Assembly (NCBI GenBank): GCA_029553375.1
Contig: JAKPCH010000036.1
Span: forward strand, 1-56,727
Direction: 5' to 3'
Source: Deltaproteobacteria bacterium
GTDB taxonomy: Bacteria > Desulfobacterota > Syntrophia > Syntrophales > UBA8958
DNA: 56,727 bases
Part shown: positions 33,690-42,607 of the stretch, piece by piece
Layout of the letters: every line of letters begins with the position of its first letter
Numbering within the stretch: the stretch's first letter is position 1
Translations under genes and position numbers: made by a program
The notes under the pieces: model-generated
Told to the model about the DNA's origin: nothing
Seen by the model: the letters and a program-made list of their open reading frames with translations, nothing else
Database searches by the model: none

Positions 33690-35069
33690 TCAGGTCGTGT
33701 CCGTCGGGCGAACGCCGTCCCAGCACTTGAGACAGAGATCCGTCCGGGGCATGCCGAGGGCCGCCACGAAGGCCTCGACGCTGTTGTAACGGACCGAGTC
33801 GGCGCCGATCTGGTCGGCGATCCAGGCCTCGATGGCCTGGAGTTCCTCCATCGTCTTGATGTCGCCTTTGGGAAGGAAGTGGCGTGCTGCCAGCTCCTCG
33901 TAAGAACGGGTGGAGACGCCGAAGTCGCAGGGGTACATGAGGGGGGGGCAGGCGATGCGCACATGGACCTCCCTCGCCCCCGCCGCCTTGAGATCCCGGA
34001 CCTTCGTGAGGATCTGGGTGCCCCGGACGATGGAGTCGTCGCAGATGACGATCCTCTTGCCCTCCACGGCGAAGGGGAGGACGGACAGCTTCCTCTTGGC
34101 CATCTTTTCCCGGGCCGTCTGGCTCGACTGGGTATAGCTGCGGTCGGCGTAGCGGTTATAGAGGAAGACCTCCTGGTAAGGGATCCCCGAGGCCCGGTGG
34201 TAGCCCAGGGCGTGACCGATGCCGGACATGGGGACGGGGGCCACGATATCGAAGCGGTCGTTGCCCTCCTCGCGGTCCCTCCGGGCGAGGGCGCCGCCCA
34301 GCCTATGGCGGGCCTCCTGGACGTAGAGGCCGTCGATGCGTGAATCGATGCTGGCCGTGTAGGCCCACTCGAAGGCGCAGTGGGCCTTCCTGGGGGAAGG
34401 GAGGCGCAGGACGGAGGTGACGCCGTTGTCGTTCAAGAGGACCGTTTCGCCCGGTGCCACGTCCCGGACGACCTCCATGTCCATATTCTGCAGGGCCCGG
34501 GACTCGGAGCAGCAGACCAGGCGTTCCTTGTCCCTGCCGATGATGAGGGGGCGGAAACCGTAGGGGTCCCGGACTCCGTAGACGCCTTCTTTGGCGAGGA
34601 TCACCATGGAGTAGGCACCCCTTACCCGCCGGCTGATGGCCTCGATACCCGTGAGGATGTCCTTGGATTCCATGATGATCTTGGCGAGGATCTCGACGTG
34701 GTAGCCCCGGTAGAAGGCGTGACCGCACGACTTCATCTCCCTGATGAGATCCTCGGCGTTGATGATGTTGCCGCTGAAGGCGACGGAGATGTCCCCCACC
34801 TGGGACTGCCAGCTCATGGGCTGTCTCTCCCAGAGGCTCACGTGGCCGATCCCCCAGTTGCCCCTCAGGTATTCCAGGTCCTGGATGGTGAAGCTCGTCC
34901 CGGCCCGGCCGTGGTGGGTGACCTGGTGGATGTGGTCGTCGTAGGTCGCGATGCCGCAGTACTCCTGGCCCCGGTGTTGAAGGAAGTCGAGGCCGTTGAA
35001 GATGTCCCAAACACAGGGCCTCTGGGAGTAGATGGCGAAGACGCCGCAGTTGTCCCTTGCCGATGCCAT
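33690..35069 (-). CDS. purF: Amidophosphoribosyltransferase
   Basis: First committed step of purine synthesis, from PRPP and glutamine, 459 aa from the ATG at 35069. An upstream in-frame ATG at 35117 would run into carB. The N-terminal nucleophile Cys lies in 'ARDNCGVFAIYS', so a short propeptide is removed. The Ntn domain continues with 'LQHRGQEYCGIATYD' and 'FSGNIINAEDLI'. The PRPP loop is 'IVICDDSIVRGTQ' near residue 345. A C-terminal 'CLKCWDG' Cys pair is present. The ribosome site AGGAG overlaps the end of carB, so the two are coupled. Confidence 0.95.
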   Translation of the reverse strand: MASARDNCGVFAIYSQRPCVWDIFNGLDFLQHRGQEYCGIATYDDHIHQVTHHGRAGTSFTIQDLEYLRGNWGIGHVSLWERQPMSWQSQVGDISVAFSGNIINAEDLIREMKSCGHAFYRGYHVEILAKIIMESKDILTGIEAISRRVRGAYSMVILAKEGVYGVRDPYGFRPLIIGRDKERLVCCSESRALQNMDMEVVRDVAPGETVLLNDNGVTSVLRLPSPRKAHCAFEWAYTASIDSRIDGLYVQEARHRLGGALARRDREEGNDRFDIVAPVPMSGIGHALGYHRASGIPYQEVFLYNRYADRSYTQSSQTAREKMAKRKLSVLPFAVEGKRIVICDDSIVRGTQILTKVRDLKAAGAREVHVRIACPPLMYPCDFGVSTRSYEELAARHFLPKGDIKTMEELQAIEAWIADQIGADSVRYNSVEAFVAALGMPRTDLCLKCWDGVRPTDTT

Positions 35070-35076
35070 AGGTCTC

Positions 35077-38000
35077 CTATTTGATGTCCCGGTGATAGTC
35101 CTGCAAGGATTTGGCACGACCGTGGCCCTTGCGGAAGGCCTCGATCCCCTTCACGGCCGCCGCCGCCGCCGCCGTCGTGGTGATGTAGGGCACCGTGTAC
35201 TTGATGGCCGCCTTGCGGATGTAGGAATCATCATAGGCGCTGGTCTTGCCGCTGGGGGTGTTGATGATGAGGTTGATCTCCCCGTTCTTCACGCTGTCGA
35301 CGATGTTGGGCCGCCCTTCGTGCATCTTGAGGATCAAATCCGCGGCGATACCGTTTTGGGCGAGGTGGGCCCTCGTCCCTTCCGTGGCCACGATGCGGAA
35401 CCCCAGTTCGACGAACTGGCGAGCGATTCTCAGGATGGAGCCCTTGTCACGGTTGTCCACGGTGATGAGGACCGTGCCCCGGTCGGGCAGGACCTGACCC
35501 GCCGCCTCCTCCGCCTTGTAAAAGGCCAGGCCGAAGGAGTAGGCCAGGCCGAGGACCTCGCCCGTGGATCTCATCTCCGGTCCGAGGACGGGATCGACCT
35601 CCTGGAACATGTTGAAGGGGAAGACGGCCTCCTTGACGCCGAAATGAGGGATATTGCGCTGTTTCAGGTTCAGCTCCGAGAGCTTCTTGCCGAGCATGAC
35701 CTGGGTGGCGACGCGGGCCATGGAGATGTTGCAGACCTTGGAGACGAGGGGGACGGTCCGGGACGCCCGGGGATTGGCCTCCAGGATGTAGACCACGTCG
35801 TCGGCGATGGCGTACTGGATGTTCATCAGGCCTACCACGTTGAACTCGACGGCGATCTTCTTGGTGTACTCCACGATGGTGTCGAGGTGTTTGGCCGGGA
35901 TGCTGATGGGGGGGATGACGCAGGCCGAATCGCCGGAATGGATGCCCGCCAGCTCGATGTGCTCCATGACGGCGGGGACGAAGGCGTCGGTCCCGTCGGA
36001 GATGGCGTCCGCCTCGGCCTCGATGGCGTTCTCCAGGAACTTGTCGATGAGGATGGGGCGCTCGGGTGTCACCCCCACGGCGGCGGCGACGTATTGCTTG
36101 AGCATCTCCTCGTCGTGGACGACCTCCATCCCCCTCCCCCCCAGGACGTAGGAGGGCCGCACCATAAGGGGATAACCGATGCGGGCGGCGATGGCGAGGG
36201 CCTCCTCGAGGGTGCTGGCCATGCCCGAGGCGGGCATGGGGATGCCCAGCTTATCCATCATCTTACGGAACCGGTCGCGGTCCTCGGCCAGATCGATCGT
36301 CTCGGGGGAGGTGCCGATGATGTTCACCCCCGCCTTGGCCAGTTCGGAGGCGATGTTGAGGGGCGTCTGGCCTCCGAACTGGCAGATGAGGCCGACGGGT
36401 TTCTCCTTCTCGTAGATGGACAGGACGTCCTCCACCGTCAGGGGCTCGAAGTAGAGCTTGTCGGAGGTGTCGTAGTCCGTGGAGACCGTCTCGGGGTTGC
36501 AGTTAACCATGATGGACTCATAGCCCTCGTCGCGGAGGGTGAAGGCGGCGTGGACGCAGCAGTAATCGAACTCGATGCCCTGGCCGATGCGGTTCGGCCC
36601 CCCGCCCAGGATCATGATCTTCTTGCGCCCGCTTGTGGACACCCGGTCGGGGGCGTTGTAGGTGGAATAGTAGTAGGCCGCGTTCTCCACGCCGCTCACG
36701 GGGACGGCATCCCAAGCCTCCGCCACTCCCAGGGAGAGGCGTTGCCTTCGTATCTCCTCCTCCTTCTTCCCCAGGATCTGGGCGAGATAGCGGTCGGCGA
36801 AACCGTCCTTCTTGGCCTGGATCAGCAGCTCGTCGGGCAGGTCCTTCCCCTTGAAGGCGATGATCTTCTCCTCCAGGGCCACGAGTTCCCGCATCTGCTC
36901 GATGAACCAGGTCTTGATGTGGGTGCGGCGATGTAGGGTCGCCACGTCCGCCCCCTTGCGGAGGGCTTCGTACATGATGAACTGCCGCTCCGAGGACGGT
37001 TCGCTCAGGAGCTCCATGAGCTCGTCGAGGGTCTTGTGGTGGAAGTCCTTGGCGAAGCCCAGGCCGTAGCGTCCCTTCTCGAGGGAGCGGATCGCCTTCT
37101 GGAAGGCCTCTTTGTAGGTCTTGCCGATGCTCATGACCTCCCCCACGGCCCGCATCTGGGTCCCCAGCTTATCCTGGGCGCCCTTGAATTTCTCGAAATC
37201 CCAGCGGGCGAACTTCACGACGACGTAATCCCCCGAGGGCGTGTACTTGTCGAGGGTGCCATCCCGCCAGTAAGGGATCTCGTCCAGGGTCAGGCCCCCC
37301 GCCAGGAGGGAGGAGACAAAGGCGATGGGGAAACCCGTGGCCTTGGAAGCGAGGGCCGAGGAGCGGGAGGTGCGGGGGTTGATCTCGATGACCACCACCC
37401 GGCCCGTCTCGGGGTTATGGGCGAACTGGATGTTCGTGCCGCCGATGACCTGGATGGCCTCCACGATGTCGTAGGAATACTTCTGGAGGCGGGCCTGGAG
37501 GTCGGGGGAGATGGTGAGCATGGGGGCGGTGCAGTAGGAATCCCCCGTGTGGACCCCCATGGCGTCCACGTTCTCGATGAAGCAGACGGTGATCATCTGG
37601 TTCTTGGCGTCCCTGACCACCTCCAGCTCCAGCTCCTCCCAGCCCAGGACCGACTCCTCCACGAGTATCTGGCCGACGAGACTGGCGGCGATACCCCTGC
37701 TGGCCACGACGCGGAGTTCTTCCAGGTTGTAAACCAGACCGCCCCCCGTTCCCCCGAGGGTGTAAGCCGGGCGGATGACGACGGGGTAGCCGAGGGAGGC
37801 GGCGATTTTTTCCGCCTCCTCCACGCTGTAGGCCGGTTCGCTCTTGGGCATGTCGATGCCGAGGCGCCTCATCGTCTCCTTGAAGGCGATCCGGTCCTCG
37901 CCCCTCTCGATGGCGTCCACCTGGACGCCGATGACCTGGACCCCGTACTTCTCGAGGTAGCCCTTGCGGGCCAGTTCCGCCGTGAGGTTGAGCCCCGTCT

Positions 38001-38277
38001 GGCCGCCCAGGTTGGGCAGGATGGCGTCGGGGCGTTCGTTTTCGATGATCTCCACCATCGTCTGGAGATTGAGGGGCTCAATGTAGGTGGCGTCGGCCAT
38101 CCCCGGGTCCGTCATGATGGTGGCGGGGTTGGAGTTGACCAGGACGATCTCGTAACCCAGGCTCCTGAGGGCCTTGCAGGCCTGAGTACCGGAATAGTCG
38201 AACTCGCAGGCCTGACCGATGACGATGGGACCGGAGCCGATGATCATCACCTTTTTGATGTCCGTTCGTTTGGGCAT
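35077..38277 (-). CDS. carB: Carbamoyl-phosphate synthase large subunit
   Basis: 1066 aa ATP-grasp enzyme making carbamoyl phosphate for pyrimidines and arginine. The duplicated halves are visible: 'IGSGPIVIGQACEFDYSG' near the N terminus and 'LGGGPNRIGQGIEFDYCC' near residue 550. Matching ATP-site elements are 'RPAYTLGGTGGG' and 'RPSYVLGGRGME', and 'EINPRTSRSSALASKATG' and 'EANPRASRTVPLVSKVC'. The C-terminal allosteric domain ends with 'YITTTAAAAAAVKGIEAF'. The glutaminase carA is not adjacent. purF follows directly. Confidence 0.97.
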   Translation of the reverse strand: MPKRTDIKKVMIIGSGPIVIGQACEFDYSGTQACKALRSLGYEIVLVNSNPATIMTDPGMADATYIEPLNLQTMVEIIENERPDAILPNLGGQTGLNLTAELARKGYLEKYGVQVIGVQVDAIERGEDRIAFKETMRRLGIDMPKSEPAYSVEEAEKIAASLGYPVVIRPAYTLGGTGGGLVYNLEELRVVASRGIAASLVGQILVEESVLGWEELELEVVRDAKNQMITVCFIENVDAMGVHTGDSYCTAPMLTISPDLQARLQKYSYDIVEAIQVIGGTNIQFAHNPETGRVVVIEINPRTSRSSALASKATGFPIAFVSSLLAGGLTLDEIPYWRDGTLDKYTPSGDYVVVKFARWDFEKFKGAQDKLGTQMRAVGEVMSIGKTYKEAFQKAIRSLEKGRYGLGFAKDFHHKTLDELMELLSEPSSERQFIMYEALRKGADVATLHRRTHIKTWFIEQMRELVALEEKIIAFKGKDLPDELLIQAKKDGFADRYLAQILGKKEEEIRRQRLSLGVAEAWDAVPVSGVENAAYYYSTYNAPDRVSTSGRKKIMILGGGPNRIGQGIEFDYCCVHAAFTLRDEGYESIMVNCNPETVSTDYDTSDKLYFEPLTVEDVLSIYEKEKPVGLICQFGGQTPLNIASELAKAGVNIIGTSPETIDLAEDRDRFRKMMDKLGIPMPASGMASTLEEALAIAARIGYPLMVRPSYVLGGRGMEVVHDEEMLKQYVAAAVGVTPERPILIDKFLENAIEAEADAISDGTDAFVPAVMEHIELAGIHSGDSACVIPPISIPAKHLDTIVEYTKKIAVEFNVVGLMNIQYAIADDVVYILEANPRASRTVPLVSKVCNISMARVATQVMLGKKLSELNLKQRNIPHFGVKEAVFPFNMFQEVDPVLGPEMRSTGEVLGLAYSFGLAFYKAEEAAGQVLPDRGTVLITVDNRDKGSILRIARQFVELGFRIVATEGTRAHLAQNGIAADLILKMHEGRPNIVDSVKNGEINLIINTPSGKTSAYDDSYIRKAAIKYTVPYITTTAAAAAAVKGIEAFRKGHGRAKSLQDYHRDIK

Positions 38278-38392
38278 GGGGGGTCTCCGCTGTTGGAATG
38301 AAGTAAGTTTTTTCCTCGGATAGGCAATCGGCCTTGATTAGGGGGGGTTGATGGTTCCTTCGAAATTCCTTCCTCCACCGAGGTGCGGCGGG

Positions 38393-38421
38393 AATATAAG
38401 GAAGAGCCCCGACCTTGTCAA
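38393..38421 (-). promoter_or_regulatory. Strong putative sigma70 promoter of carB-purF
   Basis: On the minus strand TTGACA (38421-38416), 17-base spacer, TATATT (38398-38393). It lies in the 159-base gap between the EcsC-family gene and carB, leaving a leader of about 110 bases before the carB ATG. That leader could carry regulation but shows no named riboswitch to me. Confidence 0.62.
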
Positions 38422-38436
38422 GGTATAAATAACCCC

Positions 38437-39216
38437 TCAGAGGGTCTCGTAGATCTCCCGCAGGGTGTCGCTTCCGTAGAGCTTCTCGAGGCGGAGGATG
38501 ATGAAGTGACCCCTCGCCATCTCCTGGAAATGTCTCATGAAGAGGTAGTTTATCGTCCCCCCGCCCAGGGCGCCTACAATGGGCACGGCCCGGGCGGCCG
38601 CCTGCTGGCTGACGGTGACGCCGAAACGGGGGGCGATGGCCGTCACGAGGCGCACCAGGGGCGGGGCGCCCTCCCGGGCCAGGCCGCGGTGGGCGAGGTA
38701 GGCGGCGGCGTCGGAGACGGCCTTGGCCAGGACGGAGCGGGTGATCCAGTAACCCCCCTCGGGGTGGTCGGCCCCCCGGTGGGGACCGATGGCCAAGACC
38801 TCGAGGCAGGCGAGGCGCGTGGTCGGGAGGGACAGGTCGTGCCCCTCGCTGCGGGCGATATCGGCGATGGAGCGCAGGATGAGGCAAGTGGAGACGGGGA
38901 GCTCTACGGGGAGGGAGGCGACACCGAGGGCGCCGCCGGCGGTGCCCGCGGCCGTCACGAGGAGGCGGTGCAGGGTCTCCCGTGCCGGCCGGGGCCTCGG
39001 GTCGCCGAGGGTGAGGATGGTGAAGGAAAGACCCTTGAAGAGGGCCTTCCTCGCCGCCGCAGCCACGATCTCCTGCCACCCCTGGGGCAGGCGCCTGAAA
39101 CCCTCCTCCAGGGGTTTACCCAAATAGGCCGTGAGGCGGGCCGTCCAAGAGGGGTTTTCCAGGATGGCCCGGGCCCTTCTCAGGTCCGCCTCGTCTTCTC
39201 TCGGGAGGGTGGCCAT
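38437..39216 (-). CDS. EcsC family protein
   Basis: 259 aa from the ATG at 39216, which has an AGGGGA ribosome site; a TTG at 39237 would add seven residues. Resembles EcsC-family proteins: 'EEGFRRLPQGWQEIVAAAAR', a Gly/Ala-rich segment 'AAGTAGGALGVASLPVELPV' and a C-terminal Gly-rich stretch 'VPIVGALGGGTINYLFMRHF' that could associate with membrane. The biochemical role of this family is poorly known. It starts just before the end of the small membrane-protein gene upstream, suggesting one transcript. Confidence 0.78.
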   Translation of the reverse strand: MATLPREDEADLRRARAILENPSWTARLTAYLGKPLEEGFRRLPQGWQEIVAAAARKALFKGLSFTILTLGDPRPRPARETLHRLLVTAAGTAGGALGVASLPVELPVSTCLILRSIADIARSEGHDLSLPTTRLACLEVLAIGPHRGADHPEGGYWITRSVLAKAVSDAAAYLAHRGLAREGAPPLVRLVTAIAPRFGVTVSQQAAARAVPIVGALGGGTINYLFMRHFQEMARGHFIILRLEKLYGSDTLREIYETL

Positions 39217-39233
39217 GGCCGGATTTCCCCTGT

Positions 39234-39548
39234 TCAATTACCCGCCGAATTGCGACCCGCCATCTTGCCGATGGCCCGGACGTTGTGGGCCACCACCGCC
39301 GCGTAGAGGAGACAGCAGAGGGAGCCGACCCAGAGGGCCGTTTTCGTCTCCAGGATCAGGATAGCCGCCGCCACGGCCGTAACGACGACGGCCTTGAAGG
39401 GGATGAAGAGTTGATACCTCATGAGGAAGGCCACGACGGGGTTCAGCTCCCGGGCACCCAAGGAGAGGGCCCGGCGGGTCGTCGTGACGTCCAGGACGTT
39501 GAGGACGACGAACAGCATCGCCAATGCCACAACCACTATCTTTTCCAC
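39234..39548 (-). CDS. Small membrane protein, DUF5658-like
   Basis: 104 aa with three or four hydrophobic segments ('VVVALAMLFVVLNVLDVTTT', 'FKAVVVTAVAAAILIL', 'ALWVGSLCCLLYAAVVAHNV'). The 'NVLDVTTTRRALSLGARELN' region followed by 'NPVVAFLM' resembles DUF5658-type proteins of unknown function. The start is GTG at 39548, after GGGAGG. Probably co-transcribed with the EcsC-family gene, whose frame follows with minimal spacing. Confidence 0.65.
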   Translation of the reverse strand: MEKIVVVALAMLFVVLNVLDVTTTRRALSLGARELNPVVAFLMRYQLFIPFKAVVVTAVAAAILILETKTALWVGSLCCLLYAAVVAHNVRAIGKMAGRNSAGN

Positions 39549-39734
39549 TCTGGCCTCCCTGGGTGTTCCCTCCTAGGTACCTATACCGCGGGGGGAGGAA
39601 AGTCAACACGGCAGGGCCGGCGCCGGCGGGCCCTGAAGGTAGAGAGACCCGGAGCCTTGCCATTCCCGTCGAAGTGGTATAACGGGAAACATCACCCTCC
39701 AGGGTGGTCTTCCGGGTACCGAAGGAGGAAGGAC

Positions 39735-40520
39735 ATGACGATACCCTTTTACCAGGTGGACGCCTTCACGAAAGAGGTCTTTCACGGCAACCCGGCGGCG
39801 GTTTGCCTCCTCGATGCGTGGCCGGGAGACGACACCCTCCAGGCCGTCGCGGCGGAGAACAACCTCTCCGAGACGGCCTTCCTCGTGCCCCTCGCGAGGG
39901 GGAGATACGCCCTCCGGTGGTTCACCCCCGCCCTGGAGGTGGACCTCTGCGGTCACGCCACCCTGGCGAGCGCCTTCGTCGTCTTCTCCTTCGTGGACGG
40001 CGGCCTCAGCGTGGTCGAGTTCGAGACGTCAAGCGGCCTCCTGACGGTCTCAAAGGAGGATGACCTCCTCTGGATGGATTTCCCGGCCCGCAGGCCCGAG
40101 CCTTATCCGGAGAGCGCCGCCCTGGCCGCCGCCCTCGGTGCCCGGCCCCGGGAGGTCCTGAAGTCCCGGGACCTGATGGCCGTTTTTGACGAGGAGGGGC
40201 GGATTCGGGACATGACCCCCGATTTCGAGGCCCTGAAGGGGATCAGGGATGCCTTCGCCGTCATCGTCACGGCGCCGGGGAGGGACTGCGACTTCGTCTC
40301 CCGTTTCTTCGCCCCCAACGCCGGTGTCCCGGAAGACCCCGTGACGGGCTCCTCCCATTCCACCCTCATCCCCTACTGGGCCGGGGTACTCGGCAGGAAG
40401 CGCCTCCATGCCCGTCAACTATCCCGGCGGGGCGGGGAGCTGTTCTGCGAGGACGGGGGCGATCGGGTAAGAATCGGGGGTCACGCCGTCCTCTACGCGC
40501 GGGGGGAGCTTTGTCTCTGA
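39735..40520 (+). CDS. PhzF-family isomerase-like protein
   Basis: 261 aa from the ATG at 39735 after GAAGGAGGAAGG; open frame continues upstream without support. PhzF-type epimerase fold: 'FYQVDAFTKEVFHGNPAAVC' at the N terminus, the catalytic Glu in 'NNLSETAFLVP' near residue 44, 'DLCGHATLASAFVVF' near residue 70 and 'GVPEDPVTGSSHSTLIPYW' near residue 200. True PhzF makes phenazines, but most members have unknown small-molecule substrates and no phenazine genes are here. Confidence 0.9.
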   Translation: MTIPFYQVDAFTKEVFHGNPAAVCLLDAWPGDDTLQAVAAENNLSETAFLVPLARGRYALRWFTPALEVDLCGHATLASAFVVFSFVDGGLSVVEFETSSGLLTVSKEDDLLWMDFPARRPEPYPESAALAAALGARPREVLKSRDLMAVFDEEGRIRDMTPDFEALKGIRDAFAVIVTAPGRDCDFVSRFFAPNAGVPEDPVTGSSHSTLIPYWAGVLGRKRLHARQLSRRGGELFCEDGGDRVRIGGHAVLYARGELCL

Positions 40521-40599
40521 AGGACTGTGACCGTCTCCGGCAAAGGCGGTCTGGACAAGATAAGCGGCGGTGCCGGAGTTCCGCGAGGGGGGGCTGGTG

Positions 40600-41532
40600 A
40601 TGACACAAGAGCACGGGGGGAACAGAGACCATGTGATACGCGTCCTGGCCGCGGGGGGCCACGTCCTGACCCTGGCCGCCCTCACCACGGGCCTGGTGGG
40701 GGAGGCGCGGGTCCTCCACGGGACCTCGCCCACGGCCACGGCGGCCCTCGGGAGGGCACTGACGGGCGGGGCCCTCATGGCGGCCCTCCTCAAGCGGGGC
40801 CAGCGCCTGGCCCTCAAGATCGAAGGGGGGGGACCGCTGGGCAAGATCATCGTCGAAGCCGACCGGGACGGGTCGGTGCGTGGTTTCGTGGATCACCCCG
40901 AGGTCGAGCTGCCCGCCCGGGCGGGGAAGATAGACGTGTCCGGCGCCGTGGGCAGGGACGGTTTCCTCACCGTCATCAAGGACCTGGGCACGAAGGCGCC
41001 GTACAACGGCGTCGTGAGCCTCCGGACGGGCGAAATCGCCGAGGACCTGGCCTACTATTTCGCCGAGTCGGAACAGATCCCCACCGCCATGGGACTGGGG
41101 GTCTATGTGGAGGCGGACGGAGCGGTGGGGGCCGCGGGGGGGTTCCTCGTACAGACCATGCCCCCCGTGGAGGAAGAGATCGTGGAGGGCCTCATCGCCC
41201 GCATCGGCGGGATGGACCCCGTGACGACCAACCTGCGGCGTGGTGCCTCACCCGAAGAGATCCTCAAGATCATCCTGGGCGGGCTGGAGTACCATGTCCT
41301 CGAGGAGAACCCCCTGACTCTGCGCTGCAACTGCGACCGCCCGCGGATCGAGCGGGTCGTGCTGTCCCTGGGGGAAAAGGAGATCGCCTCCCTCATCGAG
41401 GATCCCGGTTTCGCGGAGGTCTCCTGTACCTTTTGCCGCTCGTCCTACCGCCTCGAGGCCCAGGACCTAAGGAGGCTCTTGGAGGAGGCCCGCGGCGGGC
41501 GCGAGGAGGCGCCGCCTCGCCCAAAACGCTAA
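40600..41532 (+). CDS. hslO: Redox-regulated chaperone Hsp33
   Basis: 310 aa from the ATG at 40600 (a GTG at 40570 is possible). Holdase chaperone activated by oxidation. The N-terminal domain has 'GGALMAALLKRGQRLALKIEG' and 'GPLGKIIVEADRDGSVRGFV'. The C-terminal zinc switch is 'LRCNCDRPRIE' (CxC) and 'VSCTFCRSSY' (CxxC), the normal four Cys. The stop codon TAA at 41530-41532 and the last two codons lie inside a dispersed 28-base repeat, so the native C terminus may have been changed by repeat insertion. Confidence 0.94.
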   Translation: MTQEHGGNRDHVIRVLAAGGHVLTLAALTTGLVGEARVLHGTSPTATAALGRALTGGALMAALLKRGQRLALKIEGGGPLGKIIVEADRDGSVRGFVDHPEVELPARAGKIDVSGAVGRDGFLTVIKDLGTKAPYNGVVSLRTGEIAEDLAYYFAESEQIPTAMGLGVYVEADGAVGAAGGFLVQTMPPVEEEIVEGLIARIGGMDPVTTNLRRGASPEEILKIILGGLEYHVLEENPLTLRCNCDRPRIERVVLSLGEKEIASLIEDPGFAEVSCTFCRSSYRLEAQDLRRLLEEARGGREEAPPRPKR

Positions 41533-41550
41533 TTTTCAAGACCTGACCCC
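41523..41550 (+). repeat. 28-base dispersed repeat, copy 1
   Basis: Starts AAAACGCTAATTTTCAAGAC and ends CTGACCCC. Identical to 42580-42607 in the same orientation and to 49802-49829 in the opposite orientation. It supplies the hslO stop codon. Confidence 0.85.
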
Positions 41551-41665
41551 GATGGGGGTGCGAGGGGTTTGACAAGACGACAAATACACGCCCCGCGGCG
41601 GTGGCCTGGTCTTGTCCCCGGGAGGGGCACGCCGCCGCCCAAGGGCGGGAAAGGGGAGGTGTCTT

Positions 41666-42541
41666 ATGAAAAGAAGGTTCAAGGTCCAAGGTTTTTCGTC
41701 TCTCCTGTTTGTTTTCATCCTTTTGTCGGCCCTCACGGCGTCGCCCCTGTGGGCGGGCGAGGGGGCCAAGTTCGCCTCGGCCTACCTGAAGAAGGAGCCG
41801 ATCCCGTCTTACGACCCCAATTTGACGATGGATCAGGCCATGAAGATCCAGGCCGAGTTCGTGGAGGCCCTGAAACCCGCCTTCGGCAAGGTGGTGGGCT
41901 ACAAGGCGGGTCTCACGAACCCCAACGTCCAGAAGGCCTTCGGCGTCACGGCCCCCGTGAGGGGGACCCTCTTGGAGAAGATGATCCTCAAGAGCGGCGC
42001 CGAGGTGCCCGCGGCCTTCGGGGCCCGACCCCTCTACGAGGGAGACCTCATCCTTAGGGTGAAGGGCTCGGGGATCAACAAGGCCAAGACCCCCGAGGAG
42101 GCCCTGAGGTACATAGACGCCGCCGTTCCCTTCATCGAGCTGCCCGACCTGGCCTTCGCCAAGGAGGTGAAGATCAACGGGCCCGCCATCACCGCCGTGA
42201 ACGTGGCGGCCCGCCTGGGCGTCGTGGGGGATCCCATCCCCGTGAAGGCGAACAAGGAATGGCTGGAGCGCCTGAAGAACTTCAAGCTCCAGATCTATGA
42301 CGACAAGGGGCAGATGCTCATCGAGGGGCAGGGGAGCGCCCTCCTGGAGCACCCCCTGAACGTGGTCCTCTGGATCCGCGACTCCCTCAAGGCCGAGGGG
42401 AAGAGCCTCAAGAAGGGCGATCTCCTCTCGCTGGGGACCATCACCAAGCTGACGCCCACGGCTCCCGGCACGACCATCCGGGCCCGCTACGTCGGTCTCG
42501 ATCCCCGGGGGCCCGTCGAGATCACGGTCAAGTTCAACTGA
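41666..42541 (+). CDS. Exported 2-keto-4-pentenoate hydratase / fumarylacetoacetate hydrolase-fold protein
   Basis: 291 aa from the ATG at 41666 after AAAGGGGAGG. The first 30 residues form a clear signal peptide ('MKRR', then 'LLFVFILLSALTASPLWAG'). The rest resembles the hydratase/decarboxylase family of aromatic meta-cleavage: 'VVGYKAGLTNPNVQKAFGV', 'YEGDLILRV', 'FIELPDLAF', 'PLNVVLWIRDSL', 'LSLGTITKLTPTAPGTTIRA'. Relatives are cytoplasmic, so an exported version is unusual. Metal-ligand Glu residues are hard to place by eye, so activity is uncertain. The gene stands alone between two direct copies of a 28-base repeat. Confidence 0.82.
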   Translation: MKRRFKVQGFSSLLFVFILLSALTASPLWAGEGAKFASAYLKKEPIPSYDPNLTMDQAMKIQAEFVEALKPAFGKVVGYKAGLTNPNVQKAFGVTAPVRGTLLEKMILKSGAEVPAAFGARPLYEGDLILRVKGSGINKAKTPEEALRYIDAAVPFIELPDLAFAKEVKINGPAITAVNVAARLGVVGDPIPVKANKEWLERLKNFKLQIYDDKGQMLIEGQGSALLEHPLNVVLWIRDSLKAEGKSLKKGDLLSLGTITKLTPTAPGTTIRARYVGLDPRGPVEITVKFN

Positions 42542-42607
42542 GGGGTCAGGAGGGGGCGCGATCAGGCGCCCCCTCCCCCAAAACGCTAATTTTCAAGACC
42601 TGACCCC
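42542..42607. terminator. Hairpin and inverted repeat between two convergent genes
   Basis: An 11-bp GC stem (42549-42559 with 42566-42576, loop GATCAG) lies just after the exported hydratase stop. GGGGTCAGG (42542-42550) is also inverted in the end of repeat copy 2 (CCTGACCCC, 42599-42607). No T-run is present on either side. Probably ends transcripts from both directions. Confidence 0.5.
42580..42607 (+). repeat. 28-base dispersed repeat, copy 2
   Basis: Identical to copy 1 and in direct orientation, 1057 bases apart. Read on the minus strand it provides the last five codons and TAG stop of the transglutaminase-like lipoprotein. Confidence 0.85.

Noticed and set aside
41569-41574. TTGACA upstream of the exported hydratase
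   Set aside because: A good -35 box, but no AT-rich -10 hexamer follows at 16-18 bases, so I do not call a promoter.
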